Source: Nocardioides currus (GTDB lineage: Bacteria > Actinomycetota > Actinomycetes > Propionibacteriales > Nocardioidaceae). Taken from it: a stretch of 64,000 bases of DNA. The translations under genes were made by a program, and so were the position numbers. The notes under the pieces were generated by a model that saw nothing but the letters and a program-made list of their open reading frames with translations, searched no databases and was not told where the DNA came from. The DNA is taken from contig NZ_PYXZ01000012.1 in assembly GCF_003057875.1 (NCBI RefSeq), positions 62,001-126,000 of the forward strand. The letters are read 5' to 3'. Every line of letters begins with the position of its first letter. The first letter of the stretch is position 1. Below, one piece after another: positions 38,746 to 47,911 of the stretch.

Positions 38746-41700
38746 TCAGCGCTTCTTGTTCTTGCCCTTCTTGTCCTTCTTGACCTTCACCTCGACGGTC
38801 TTGGTCACCGGCTCGGCCAGGTTGCTGCCGAGGAAGGTGATCGTCACCTCGTAGGTGCCGGGCTTGGTCAGCTTGCCCAGCCTGAAGTCGACCTCGCCGC
38901 CCGAGAGCGTCTTGGTCTTCGAGGTGCCCTTGACCTTCGCGGTGACCTGGCCGGTGACCTCGAACCCGTCGGCGGCCGCGGCGACCGACACCTCGAGCAC
39001 CTCGTCCTCCTTGAGCTTCTTCGGAGCCTTGACCGTCAGCTTCGGCGTGGCCTTCTGGACCGTCACCGAGGTGCTGCCCTCACCGGCCTTGGTGGCGTCG
39101 TCACCCAGGTACTTCAGGGTGATCGCCTTGGCACCGACGGTGTCGAACGGGCCGACGACGATGCTGGTCTTGCCGGCCGCGAGCTCACCGGCACCGACCA
39201 CCTTGTTGTCGATCAGGGCCAGGACACTGCCCGTCGCCGTACCGCCCGGGCGGGTGACGGTGACGGACACGGTCGCCGAGTCCTTCTTCACCTTGAGCGT
39301 GACCGGGTCGACGGTCGCCGTGATGGTCGGCGTCGCCTTCTCGGGCACCGGGTTGGCGACCACGGTCACGGACACGTCGGCCGAGCTGGCGGCGTTGTTG
39401 GCGTCGCCGTAGTAGCGCACCGTGATCGCCTTCGTGCCGGCTGCGGCGAACGGACCGATGGCGATGCTCGCCTTGCCGTCGACCAGTTCGGCTCCGCCGA
39501 TCACCTGTCCGTCGAGGACCGCGCCCACGAGGCCCGTGGGGGACTCGCCGTTGACGGTCACCGAGATGGTGCCGGTGTCGACGCCCGCCTTCAGCTCGGT
39601 CGGCGCGACGGTGGCCGCCGTGCTCGACGTCGCCTTGGTCACCGTCACGGTCGCGCTGATGCTCGACGCCTTGACGTTGCTATCGCCCGGGTAGGCCACG
39701 CGCAGCGTGTGGACGCCGACCGGGAGCGACTTGGCCGCCAGCGCGAAGGTGGCTGCGCTGTTGGTGAGCGGTGCCGTGCCCAGGCTGGTGGTGCCCTCGA
39801 AGACCTCGACGGAACCGGTTGCGGCCGGCGCGACCGTGATGTCCAGCTGACCTGCTTGGCCGTAGGCGAGCGAGACGTCCGGCACCGTGACCGTGCTGGG
39901 TGCACGGTTGTCGGTGATGGTGATCGGGACGTCGACGGTGGTGCCGGTGTTGTTGCCCGTCACCTTGAGGACGACGCGGCCGTCGGGTGCGCCGTTGGGC
40001 ACCTTCACGGTCACGGTCGACGTGCCGTACTCGTCGAACACCGCGGTGCCGATGGTGTTGTCCACCGGCGCCTCACCGAGGAGAGCACCGCCGAAGCGGA
40101 CCTCGACCGACGTGTCCTTGATGTCCGGCGCCGTGGAGAAGGCCAGGGACGACAGCGTGAACGTCACGTCGTCACCCTGCTTGTACGACGCAGGAGCGCC
40201 GGCCGGGAACGCCACACCCACGGAGTGCTGGGTGAAGTCGGGGGCGAGCGGAGCGTCGCCCTCGGCCGTGTTGGCGAACTCGTCCATGTAGTCGACCATG
40301 CCCTGCAGGTCGATCTTGCCGGTGTCCCGCTTCTGGGTGCCCTGTGCGAACACCCGGAAGTTGTCGCCGCCCGAACCCAGGAACGAGTTGACGGTGACGG
40401 AGTAGGACGTGCCAGCCGCGATCGGCGTGCCGTTGAGCCACATGGCGGTGATGCGGTCGCCTTCGGTGCGGGACGGGTCGTAGGTGTACCTGAAGCCCTT
40501 CGACGTGCCGAGGCGCAGGAACGGGCGCGTCGGGATGTTGCCCGCGCCGTCACGCTGCCACTGCTGCTCGAGGGCGGTCTTGATCTGAGCCCCCGTCATC
40601 TTCATGTTGACCAGCGTGTTGGCGAACGGCTGGACGACCGCCGCCTGCTTGTAGGTCAGCGTCGTCGGGTAGCCGCCCGCGTTGCCGACCATGTCCTGGC
40701 GGAGACCGCCGGGGTTCATGAAGGCGATCTGTGCGCCGCCGGCCTCGGGGGTCTGCGTCGCCCAGCGCTGGACCTCGGCGACCAGGTTGCCCAGGGTCGA
40801 CTCGCCACCGCGGTTCTCGGTGGTGCCGTTCGAGAGCTTGGCCCGGTTGAACGGAGCGGCGATCTTGCCGAGCTCCACCGCACCCAGCACGTTGGACTTC
40901 GCAATCGCGTCGTTGACGATCGGCGTGACGTTCGGGTCGGCCGGGTAGTTGGCCGTGAACGGAGCGGTCTGCTGCTTCAGGTTGAGCACGTTCTGGGTCT
41001 GTGCGAGCACGTCACCGGTGGCCGTGTCGACCGTCAGCTTCAGCTGGTTGAGGTAGGTGCCGTACTGGCCTGCCGAGACGACCGGACGGGTCGTGACCGC
41101 GCGGCCCTGCGCCACCCAGGCGGGGACGGGGACGGCGTGGTTGTAGGCCAGGTGGGTGTGACCCGACACGATGGCGTCGATGTTGGCGTCGACGCCGTTG
41201 ACGACCTGACCGAACGCCGAGTTCGGGTCGGTGGCCGCCGCGAGCGTGGTGTTGGCCGCACCCTCGTGGATGAGGAGCACGATCACGTCGGCACCGTCGG
41301 CCTCGAGCTGGTCGGCGCTGGCGTTGACCTCGTCGACGATGTCGGTGACCTTGATGTCGGCGATGCCGTCCGGCGAGACGAGGGCCGGGAGGTCCTCGGT
41401 CACCGCTCCGACGAAGCCGACCTGCACGTCGCCGAAGTCCTTGATCCAGGCGTCGTCGACGGCGTGCGAGTCGTCGCTCTTCTTGCGGAGGTTGGCGGCG
41501 ATGTACTTCCAGCGCGCGCCACCCAGCGGGTTGGTGACGGCGTCGTACGGCGCCATGACCCGGTTGACCAGGTCGTTGTAGCCGGCGTCGAGCTCGTGGT
41601 TGCCCACGGCCGAGACCTCGAGGCCCGCTTCGTTGAGGGCGTCGATCGTCGGCTTGTCCTTCTGGATGAAGGACTCGAACGTCGAGGCACCGATCAGGTC

Positions 41701-44700
41701 ACCCGCGGCCGCGAACACCGTGTTGGGGTTCTCCGAGCGCAGCTGCTTGACCGCACCAGACAACACAGCCGCACCGGCGGTGATGCCGGCCGTCGTCCCG
41801 TTGGTGCCGTCCTCGTTGAGGATGCGACCGTGGAAGTCGTTGATCCCGAGGATCTGGATCTCCTCCTCCGCGGGCACGGCGGGCTCGGTGTTGATCCCGA
41901 CGATCTCCGGGCTGTGGTCGGAGGAGCGGAACGGGTTGGGCGCGTACAGGTTCGTCACGTTGGTGTTGAACCGGGCGTACTCGTAGTAGACCGACTCGTA
42001 GCCGTTGATGTCCCAGATGTCGACCGCGTTGACGTCGGCCTTGGCCGCCGCATTGGCGAGCACGTGGTCGAGCGAGCCGACCTGACCGTCGAAGTTGTAG
42101 GTCTCCTCGTCCGCGTTGCTGGTCGACTCGAGGTTGTCGTAGCCGGCTGCCTTGAGGACCTGGATCGGGTCCTCCTCGGAGTAGGCGTTGAAGTCGCCGG
42201 CCAGGAACACCCGCGTGATGCCGCGCTGCGACTTGAACGAGTCGGCGAAGGCGACCAGCGAGTTGGCCTGCAGCACGCGCCGGTCGTTGGCGTTGCCCTG
42301 ACCGTTGGGGTCGGGGTTGCCCGAGCCCTTCGACTTGAAGTGGTTGACGATGACGGCGAACGCGTCGGCGTCGGCGTCGCCCACCTTCTTGAAGGCTTGG
42401 GCAAGGGGCTCGCGGGCATCGGCGAAGGCCTCGGTCCCGGTGGACTCGTCGCTCAGGACGACGGACTCACCGACGAGCGCGACGTTGGCCGGCTGGTAGA
42501 TGAAGCCGTTGCGGATCACGTCCTGCTCGGCCAGCGTCGGGAGCACCGGCGCCGAGGGGACGGCGGCCCAGGTGCCAGCGCCGGCGTCCGCGTTGAGGGC
42601 GGTGACGAGCGCGTTGATCGCGAAGTCACGGTCCTTGCCGAACTGGACGGAGTTCTCGAGCTCCTCCAGCGACACGATGTCGGCGTCGGCGGTGTTGATG
42701 GCCGCGACGATCTTGTCCCGCTGACGAGCCAGGTTGGCCTCGTTGGCCGCACCACGGGGACCGTTGGGGGTGCAGCTGTTGTTGGAGATCCGGTTGCCCG
42801 CGCGGTCGGTGTAGAACGTGCAGGAGCCGGGGCCGGCGTCGAACTCCTCGCCGGTCGTCGGGAAGAAATTGAGCACGTTGAAGGTCGCCAGCTTCAGGTC
42901 GCCGCCCACGTTCTGGGGAGCGGCAGGCCGGGTCTGGGTGAAGTTGATCGTGCCGGTCGGGTCGCCGACGACCTGGGCCTGCGGCAGGATCCGCCACGCG
43001 TTGAAGCCGAAGGTGAAGATCACCGGCTTGGGGAACGTGATGGCGGAGCCGACGCGCACGCTGTGGTTCGCGGTGAACCACGGGAACGGCTTGTCGCTGT
43101 TCTCGGTCGTGGAGTACGTCCAGCTGGATGCGTCGTCGAGGATGATCCGGTGCGCGTCGTTGTACTTCTTGCGCTCGGCGACGGCGGCCGTGGCCTGCGC
43201 GTCGATGATCTCGGTGGGGGCGACCAGCGGCTTGGTGCTGTTGGAGACGACGCCGATCTCGCCGCGGAACGCCGAGCCGTTGCTGCCGTTGCTGTAGTAG
43301 GGGCCGCCGTCGTAGACGTCGGTCGCGGTCCACGGAGCCGTCGGCTTGAAGAGCTCGCCCTCGACGACCTCACGAGCCTCGTCGAGCGCCGCGCCGTCCA
43401 GGCACGCCGCGCCGGGCAGCGCGCAGTCGGCGCCCGGGATCTGGGTCTTGGGGGTCACCTCGCCCAGGGAGGGCGTGACCGCCGTGACGCCGGCGTTGGA
43501 GGCGATGATCTGCGTGGCGCCGGAGAACTCGGCCGCCTCGCCGACCACCTGCACGGAGTCGCCGACCGCCGGGTAGGTCGCGAAGCCGCTCGTGCCGCCA
43601 TACACGAAGACGGCGTCGGAGGCGTTGGCGGTGTCGGCGCCGGGGGTCTGGATGTAGAAGCCGTTGAGACCACCGGTCGGGTAGGCCGCCGTGACGACGC
43701 CTTGGGTCTTGACCTGCTGGCCGTTCAGCGGCGTGGTCGCGCCGGTGCCCTGGATCTCGGCGATCGGGATCAGCGAGGCAGCGGCGTTGATCGTGAACGT
43801 GAAGCTCACGTCGTCGCTCGCCGGGGTCGCCGCCGAGTCGGTGGCGGTCGCGGTCACGGTGAAGGTGCCGGTCGCGTCGGGGGTGCCGGACACGGCGCCG
43901 TTGGGCGCGACGCTGACGCCGCCCGGGAGGCCGGTGGCGCTCCAGGTGTACGGCGCGGTGCCGCCGGTCGCCGCGAGGGTGAAGCCGGTGATGGGCGAGC
44001 CGACCTGGCCGGTCTTGTTGCCGGGCGAGGTCGCCTCGAGCGCGGTGGGCGCAACGGGTCCCGAGTTCTCGGGGGTGGGCGTCGCGGAGCTGAAGTCGGC
44101 GGCGTTGCGATCGGAGTCGACCGCCGCGGTGCGCTGCGCCGACGTGGTGGCGGTCAGGTTGGACGCCGTGTTGCTGGTCTCGTACGTCGTTGCGGTCGTG
44201 CCGTAGCCCACCGTGTCGACCAGGCCGTTCGCGGTCACCCCCGCGAGGTCGACGTTGGTGGTGCTGGTTCCGAACGTCGGGTAGGTGGTGTTGTTGGACA
44301 CCAGGGCCACGACGCCCGCACCGGCCGCCATCGCGATGGATCCCGTGGCGTCCGGCGTCGGCAGGGCCGTCCCGGTCGTCGCGTTGCCCTGCTGGACCAG
44401 GAAGTGCTTGCCGGCCTTGACGGTGCCGTTGAGCGTCGTGACCTGGAAGGCCCCGTTGCCGGCGGCCGCCTTGTACTGGACGGACCAGTTGTTCATGACC
44501 ACGTCGTTCGCGGTCGGGTTGTACAGCTCGATGAAGTCGTTGCCGTAGGCGGCGGTGGCTCCGTTGCCGCCGTACACCTCGCTGATGACGACGTTGGGGC
44601 TGACGGCGGATGCGGGGGTGATGGCCGCGAGCGGCGACACCACGAGTGCGGCGGCAGCGGCCGCGACGAGGCCACGCCTGCGGCGAGACCCCCCGTCCGG

Positions 44701-44724
44701 CCGAGAATTGAGCAGGGAGGACAC
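38746..44724 (-). CDS. Secreted nuclease / 5'-nucleotidase fusion (ExeM/NucH plus UshA type)
   Basis: This very large exported protein (1992 aa) starts at GTG 44724 with a GAAGG ribosome site and a signal peptide ending ASA near residue 40. Domains in order are: lamin-tail-like (about 45-165), an Ig-like PKD/He_PIG domain (225-315), an OB-like region (330-420), and endonuclease/exonuclease/phosphatase (610-945). The EEP motifs are ATFNVLNF, SLEELEN, AGDFNA and SSDHSPE. Then a metallophosphoesterase (INDFHGR, AGDLIG, GNHELD, SGHTH; about 955-1230), a 5'-nucleotidase C-terminal domain (1290-1480), Ig-like repeats, and a Lys-rich tail. It probably degrades extracellular DNA and releases phosphate from nucleotides. 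A PHO-box match lies upstream. Confidence 0.92.
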   Translation of the reverse strand: MSSLLNSRPDGGSRRRRGLVAAAAAALVVSPLAAITPASAVSPNVVISEVYGGNGATAAYGNDFIELYNPTANDVVMNNWSVQYKAAAGNGAFQVTTLNGTVKAGKHFLVQQGNATTGTALPTPDATGSIAMAAGAGVVALVSNNTTYPTFGTSTTNVDLAGVTANGLVDTVGYGTTATTYETSNTASNLTATTSAQRTAAVDSDRNAADFSSATPTPENSGPVAPTALEATSPGNKTGQVGSPITGFTLAATGGTAPYTWSATGLPGGVSVAPNGAVSGTPDATGTFTVTATATDSAATPASDDVSFTFTINAAASLIPIAEIQGTGATTPLNGQQVKTQGVVTAAYPTGGLNGFYIQTPGADTANASDAVFVYGGTSGFATYPAVGDSVQVVGEAAEFSGATQIIASNAGVTAVTPSLGEVTPKTQIPGADCALPGAACLDGAALDEAREVVEGELFKPTAPWTATDVYDGGPYYSNGSNGSAFRGEIGVVSNSTKPLVAPTEIIDAQATAAVAERKKYNDAHRIILDDASSWTYSTTENSDKPFPWFTANHSVRVGSAITFPKPVIFTFGFNAWRILPQAQVVGDPTGTINFTQTRPAAPQNVGGDLKLATFNVLNFFPTTGEEFDAGPGSCTFYTDRAGNRISNNSCTPNGPRGAANEANLARQRDKIVAAINTADADIVSLEELENSVQFGKDRDFAINALVTALNADAGAGTWAAVPSAPVLPTLAEQDVIRNGFIYQPANVALVGESVVLSDESTGTEAFADAREPLAQAFKKVGDADADAFAVIVNHFKSKGSGNPDPNGQGNANDRRVLQANSLVAFADSFKSQRGITRVFLAGDFNAYSEEDPIQVLKAAGYDNLESTSNADEETYNFDGQVGSLDHVLANAAAKADVNAVDIWDINGYESVYYEYARFNTNVTNLYAPNPFRSSDHSPEIVGINTEPAVPAEEEIQILGINDFHGRILNEDGTNGTTAGITAGAAVLSGAVKQLRSENPNTVFAAAGDLIGASTFESFIQKDKPTIDALNEAGLEVSAVGNHELDAGYNDLVNRVMAPYDAVTNPLGGARWKYIAANLRKKSDDSHAVDDAWIKDFGDVQVGFVGAVTEDLPALVSPDGIADIKVTDIVDEVNASADQLEADGADVIVLLIHEGAANTTLAAATDPNSAFGQVVNGVDANIDAIVSGHTHLAYNHAVPVPAWVAQGRAVTTRPVVSAGQYGTYLNQLKLTVDTATGDVLAQTQNVLNLKQQTAPFTANYPADPNVTPIVNDAIAKSNVLGAVELGKIAAPFNRAKLSNGTTENRGGESTLGNLVAEVQRWATQTPEAGGAQIAFMNPGGLRQDMVGNAGGYPTTLTYKQAAVVQPFANTLVNMKMTGAQIKTALEQQWQRDGAGNIPTRPFLRLGTSKGFRYTYDPSRTEGDRITAMWLNGTPIAAGTSYSVTVNSFLGSGGDNFRVFAQGTQKRDTGKIDLQGMVDYMDEFANTAEGDAPLAPDFTQHSVGVAFPAGAPASYKQGDDVTFTLSSLAFSTAPDIKDTSVEVRFGGALLGEAPVDNTIGTAVFDEYGTSTVTVKVPNGAPDGRVVLKVTGNNTGTTVDVPITITDNRAPSTVTVPDVSLAYGQAGQLDITVAPAATGSVEVFEGTTSLGTAPLTNSAATFALAAKSLPVGVHTLRVAYPGDSNVKASSISATVTVTKATSSTAATVAPTELKAGVDTGTISVTVNGESPTGLVGAVLDGQVIGGAELVDGKASIAIGPFAAAGTKAITVRYYGDANNAASSADVSVTVVANPVPEKATPTITATVDPVTLKVKKDSATVSVTVTRPGGTATGSVLALIDNKVVGAGELAAGKTSIVVGPFDTVGAKAITLKYLGDDATKAGEGSTSVTVQKATPKLTVKAPKKLKEDEVLEVSVAAAADGFEVTGQVTAKVKGTSKTKTLSGGEVDFRLGKLTKPGTYEVTITFLGSNLAEPVTKTVEVKVKKDKKGKNKKR

Positions 44725-44825
44725 AGGCAAGGACCCTTCGGAAGGACGGCGTGGCGTGGCGAGACAAGTCAGGGACCCGGACCCTGGAATCGCACGTGCG
44801 TGAACCCGATCACGTATGTGCGTCC

Positions 44826-44847
44826 CGCAGGGTAACCCCAAATGACC
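44826..44847 (-). promoter_or_regulatory. Probable PHO box (PhoP site) of the nuclease/nucleotidase gene
   Basis: On the minus strand two adjacent 11-mers GGTCATTTGGG and GTTACCCTGCG fit the actinobacterial direct-repeat consensus G(G/T)TCAYYYR(G/C)G at 11/11 and 9/11 positions. They lie about 100 nt upstream of the start codon. A phosphate-starvation activator acting here would fit an enzyme that harvests phosphate from DNA and nucleotides. No phoP/phoR gene is in the window. Confidence 0.7.
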
Positions 44848-44919
44848 GGAAGGCATACCGCTGCCGTCGGGCGTTTCCGACGATTCCCCGGCGAGGGCCG
44901 TCCGGCCCCGCAAATGCCA

Positions 44920-44950
44920 CGAGGGACCCGGGCCGGGCCCGGGTCCCTCG
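44920..44950. terminator. Hairpin terminator downstream of the 5'-nucleotidase gene
   Basis: CGAGGGACCCGGGCC and GGCCCGGGTCCCTCG are perfect complements around a single G, an unusually long stem (in practice about 13 bp with a short loop). It lies 20 nt after the 5'-nucleotidase stop and upstream of the nuclease PHO box, so the two genes are separate transcription units. Confidence 0.9.
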
Positions 44951-44970
44951 CGTGCGTCAGGTCCGCTCGG

Positions 44971-47211
44971 TCAGCGCTTGACCCGCACCTTGAACGTGCT
45001 GCGCACTCCCTGGAAGTTGTCGCTGGCCTTGTACTTGACCACGACGCGGTAGTTGCCGGGACGCTTGAACGGACGCAGCTTGATCTTCGCGACGCCGTCC
45101 TTCACCTTCGCGTTGTACTTGTGACCGGCCACGCGCACCATGACTCGGCCCTTGACCTTCAGCGCCACGTCGGAGCCGAACTTGACCTTGATCCGGGCCC
45201 GGGTCTTCCGGGGCTTGATCTTCTTCGCCTTCGGGAAGAGCTTGGTCTTGAGCGTCGGCTTGCCCTGCGTCACCGCGCGGGCCACCGTCGTCTTGGAGCC
45301 CTGAGCGACGAAGCTGAGCTGCTTGCCGCCGCGGACCGTGAAGACCGCCCGCGCCCCACCGTTGGCCACCGGCACCGACCCGAAGGTCAGCGTCGAGTTG
45401 TCCCGGTTGGTCTTGACGAGGTCGAGCTTGGTGTTGGGGGCGATGCCGAGCGAGTTGATGTCGAGATTGGAGAAGACGACCGTCGCCTTCTCCCCCGACC
45501 TGTAGGCCGCCTTGAGGCCGGCGGCGGTGACCTGCCGCTTCACCGCGGACGGCGACTTGGTGGTGCCGTCCTTGAAGAAGCCGTCGATCCACAGGTCGCG
45601 GTCGATGGCGCCGGTGTCGACGGCCTTGCCCTCGAGGAAGGCGGTGAAGTTGTCGCCGCCCTGGGCCAGGAAGCTGAACGTCGACACGGTGTAGGTCTTG
45701 GCCGGGTCGAGCGCGGCTCCGTCGATGGTCACCGACACGACCCGGTCGCCGACGGGTCGCGTCGGGTCGAGGATCGTCTGCACGTTCTTCGACACGCCCA
45801 GCGCGAGGAAGGGACGCGACGCCGAGGCGGGCTGCCACTGCTGCTCGAGGATCTTCTTCAGGGTCGCGCCGGTGACGTCGACGTAGCTGACGTTGTTGAC
45901 GAACGGCAGGACCGCGTTGGCCTCCTCGAACGTCACGACGCCGTCGGCGTTCTCCGGGCTCGTCGACAGGTCGCCGGCGTAGAGCAGGTCGGCCCGCAGG
46001 CCGCCCGGGTTGGTGACGCCGATGACCGGGGTCTTCGCGGCGGCCGGGATCTTGACCTCGCGCAGCGCGTCGGCGACCAGGTTGCCGATCGTCGACTCGT
46101 TGCCACGGTCCTCCTGCACCCCGGGGGTCGCGAGGTCGGCGTCGGCGCGCGAGAAGTCGGCCGAGATCGTGCCGACCTTCTTGTCTCCGATCACGTTGGC
46201 GGCAGCGATGGCCGCGTCCACGACCGTCTTGACCGCCGCCACGCGCGGCAGCGTGTTGTCGGCGGTCGCGACCCGGTCGAGGACCGCGGCACTGACGACG
46301 CTGACCGTGTTGGCGTCGGTGTCGATGGTCATGTCGAGACGACCGAGGGACTCGCCGTAGTTGCCGGCCTGGATGACCGGACGTCCGTTGTTGTAGGCGT
46401 ACTTCTGGTGGGTGTGACCGTTGTAGATCACGTCCACCGCGGCGACGGTGTCCTGCGTGATGTGCTTGAAGACCGGGGTCTCCGCCTCCTGCTGCGCCTG
46501 CGAAGCAGCAGAGGCTGGCTTGGGCGCCCCTTCGTGGTACGTCGCGATGGTGGCGTCGCAGTCGACGGCAGCGCCCTCGAGGCGCGCCACCTCCTTGTTG
46601 ACCGCCGCCACCGGGTCGGTGAACGTCAGGCCGGCCACACCACCGGGGCTCACCAGCGTCGGGGTCTCCTGGGTCACCGCGCCGATGATGCAGACGTTGG
46701 CGCCGTTGACGGTGACCTGCGTGGAGGCCGGGAGCACCGGGTTGCCGTTGGCGTCCACGACGTTGGCCGCGAGGTAGGGGAAGGCCGCCTGCGGGTAGGC
46801 CGTGCCGTCGGGAGCGGTGGCGCCGCCGTCGACGACGTGGCTCTTGAACCACGGGAAGCCCTTGTCGAACTCGTGGTTGCCCACGGACGAGGCGTTGACC
46901 CCGAGCGCGTTGAGCACGTCGATGGTGGGCTTGTCGTCGTTGAACGCCGAGGCGAACAGCGAGGCGCCGATGTTGTCACCCGCCGAGACGAGCAACGTGT
47001 TGGCGTCGCGGTTCTGCTCGATCGTGGTGGCCCACTTGGTGGTGTTGGCGTCGATGCGCCCGTGGAAGTCGTTGAAGTCGAGGATGCGCACCGGGACGAC
47101 GGCGGCGTTGGCAGGAGCGGCGGTGACCGCGACGACCGCGAGCGGGGCGACCATGAGCCCTGCTGCGGTGGCGCCGGCGACGAGGCGACGGCTGAGACGT
47201 GATGCTGACAC
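44971..47211 (-). CDS. Secreted bifunctional metallophosphatase / 5'-nucleotidase
   Basis: This 746-aa exported protein is read from GTG 47211, with a GAAAGG ribosome site. The signal peptide ends APANA near residue 36. The metallophosphoesterase (about 38-290) has ILDFNDFHGRID, VSAGDNIGAS, GNHEFDKG and NGHTHQKYA. The 5'-nucleotidase C-terminal domain (about 320-500) has STIGNLVADALRE and FLAQGGDNFTAF. The C-terminal 150 residues are an Ig-like, Lys/Arg-rich module. It likely hydrolyses nucleotides (or UDP-sugars) outside the cell. A second, larger relative lies just downstream on the same strand, separated by a terminator. Confidence 0.93.
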   Translation of the reverse strand: MSASRLSRRLVAGATAAGLMVAPLAVVAVTAAPANAAVVPVRILDFNDFHGRIDANTTKWATTIEQNRDANTLLVSAGDNIGASLFASAFNDDKPTIDVLNALGVNASSVGNHEFDKGFPWFKSHVVDGGATAPDGTAYPQAAFPYLAANVVDANGNPVLPASTQVTVNGANVCIIGAVTQETPTLVSPGGVAGLTFTDPVAAVNKEVARLEGAAVDCDATIATYHEGAPKPASAASQAQQEAETPVFKHITQDTVAAVDVIYNGHTHQKYAYNNGRPVIQAGNYGESLGRLDMTIDTDANTVSVVSAAVLDRVATADNTLPRVAAVKTVVDAAIAAANVIGDKKVGTISADFSRADADLATPGVQEDRGNESTIGNLVADALREVKIPAAAKTPVIGVTNPGGLRADLLYAGDLSTSPENADGVVTFEEANAVLPFVNNVSYVDVTGATLKKILEQQWQPASASRPFLALGVSKNVQTILDPTRPVGDRVVSVTIDGAALDPAKTYTVSTFSFLAQGGDNFTAFLEGKAVDTGAIDRDLWIDGFFKDGTTKSPSAVKRQVTAAGLKAAYRSGEKATVVFSNLDINSLGIAPNTKLDLVKTNRDNSTLTFGSVPVANGGARAVFTVRGGKQLSFVAQGSKTTVARAVTQGKPTLKTKLFPKAKKIKPRKTRARIKVKFGSDVALKVKGRVMVRVAGHKYNAKVKDGVAKIKLRPFKRPGNYRVVVKYKASDNFQGVRSTFKVRVKR

Positions 47212-47290
47212 GGAGAGCCTTTCGGACGGGTGGGTGATGCGAGTCACCCTAACCCGGTCCAGACCAGTGCCCGGACGACCGATCCGGCGC

Positions 47291-47911
47291 TCAGCCCGTC
47301 GTCGTGCGCCGCTGCTGCCAGACGGCGCGGAAGAACTCGTAGCCCGACCACATGGTCATCACCACGGCCCCGGCGAGGAAGACCTGGCTGAGGTAGAAGA
47401 GCACCTCGCCGAACACGCCCCAGCCGTCGAAGGCGCCCCCGTGCGCGTCGCCGTGCGGCAGCGGCATGACCAGGCCCGACAGCGCGACCGCCTGCAGGGT
47501 GGTCTTGATCTTGCCGCTCTGGGCCGCGGGGATGACGACCTGCTTGAGGACGGAAAGCCGGAGCAGGGTCACGCTCCACTCGCGCAGCAGCACGATGATC
47601 GTGACCCACCACCAGATGTCACCGACCAGCGAGAGCCCGATGAACGCCATCCCGGTGATCGCCTTGTCGGCGATCGGATCGGCGATCTTGCCGAAGTCGG
47701 TGACCAGGTTGTGCTTGCGCGCGAGGTCGCCGTCGATCTTGTCGGTGATCATCGCGACCACGAAGATCCCGAAGGCGATCCAGCGCCACATGGTCGACGC
47801 GCCGTCGTCGTGCAGGAGCGCCCACGCGAACACGGGCACGAGCACGATGCGCAGGGTCGTCAGGACGTTGGCGATGTTGAAGTTGGAGACCTGCGCCTGC
47901 TCCGCGCTCAT
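47291..47911 (-). CDS. pgsA: CDP-diacylglycerol-glycerol-3-phosphate 3-phosphatidyltransferase
   Basis: This 206-aa inner-membrane enzyme makes phosphatidylglycerol phosphate. The CDP-alcohol phosphatidyltransferase motif D-x2-D-G-x2-A-R-x8-G-x3-D-x3-D is intact (starting DKIDGDLAR, about residue 57). Six TM spans are expected. It overlaps rimO by 4 nt (ATGA), the usual actinobacterial arrangement. A further member of the family (cardiolipin or PI synthase) cannot be excluded from sequence alone, but this position favours pgsA. In relatives cinA follows directly; here the 5'-nucleotidase gene does. Confidence 0.92.
   Translation of the reverse strand: MSAEQAQVSNFNIANVLTTLRIVLVPVFAWALLHDDGASTMWRWIAFGIFVVAMITDKIDGDLARKHNLVTDFGKIADPIADKAITGMAFIGLSLVGDIWWWVTIIVLLREWSVTLLRLSVLKQVVIPAAQSGKIKTTLQAVALSGLVMPLPHGDAHGGAFDGWGVFGEVLFYLSQVFLAGAVVMTMWSGYEFFRAVWQQRRTTTG

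Noticed and set aside
39709..44835. Long open frame antisense to the nuclease/nucleotidase gene
   Set aside because: Composition is Arg/Val/Gly/Asp-rich with no recognisable fold. The sense strand has clear domains.
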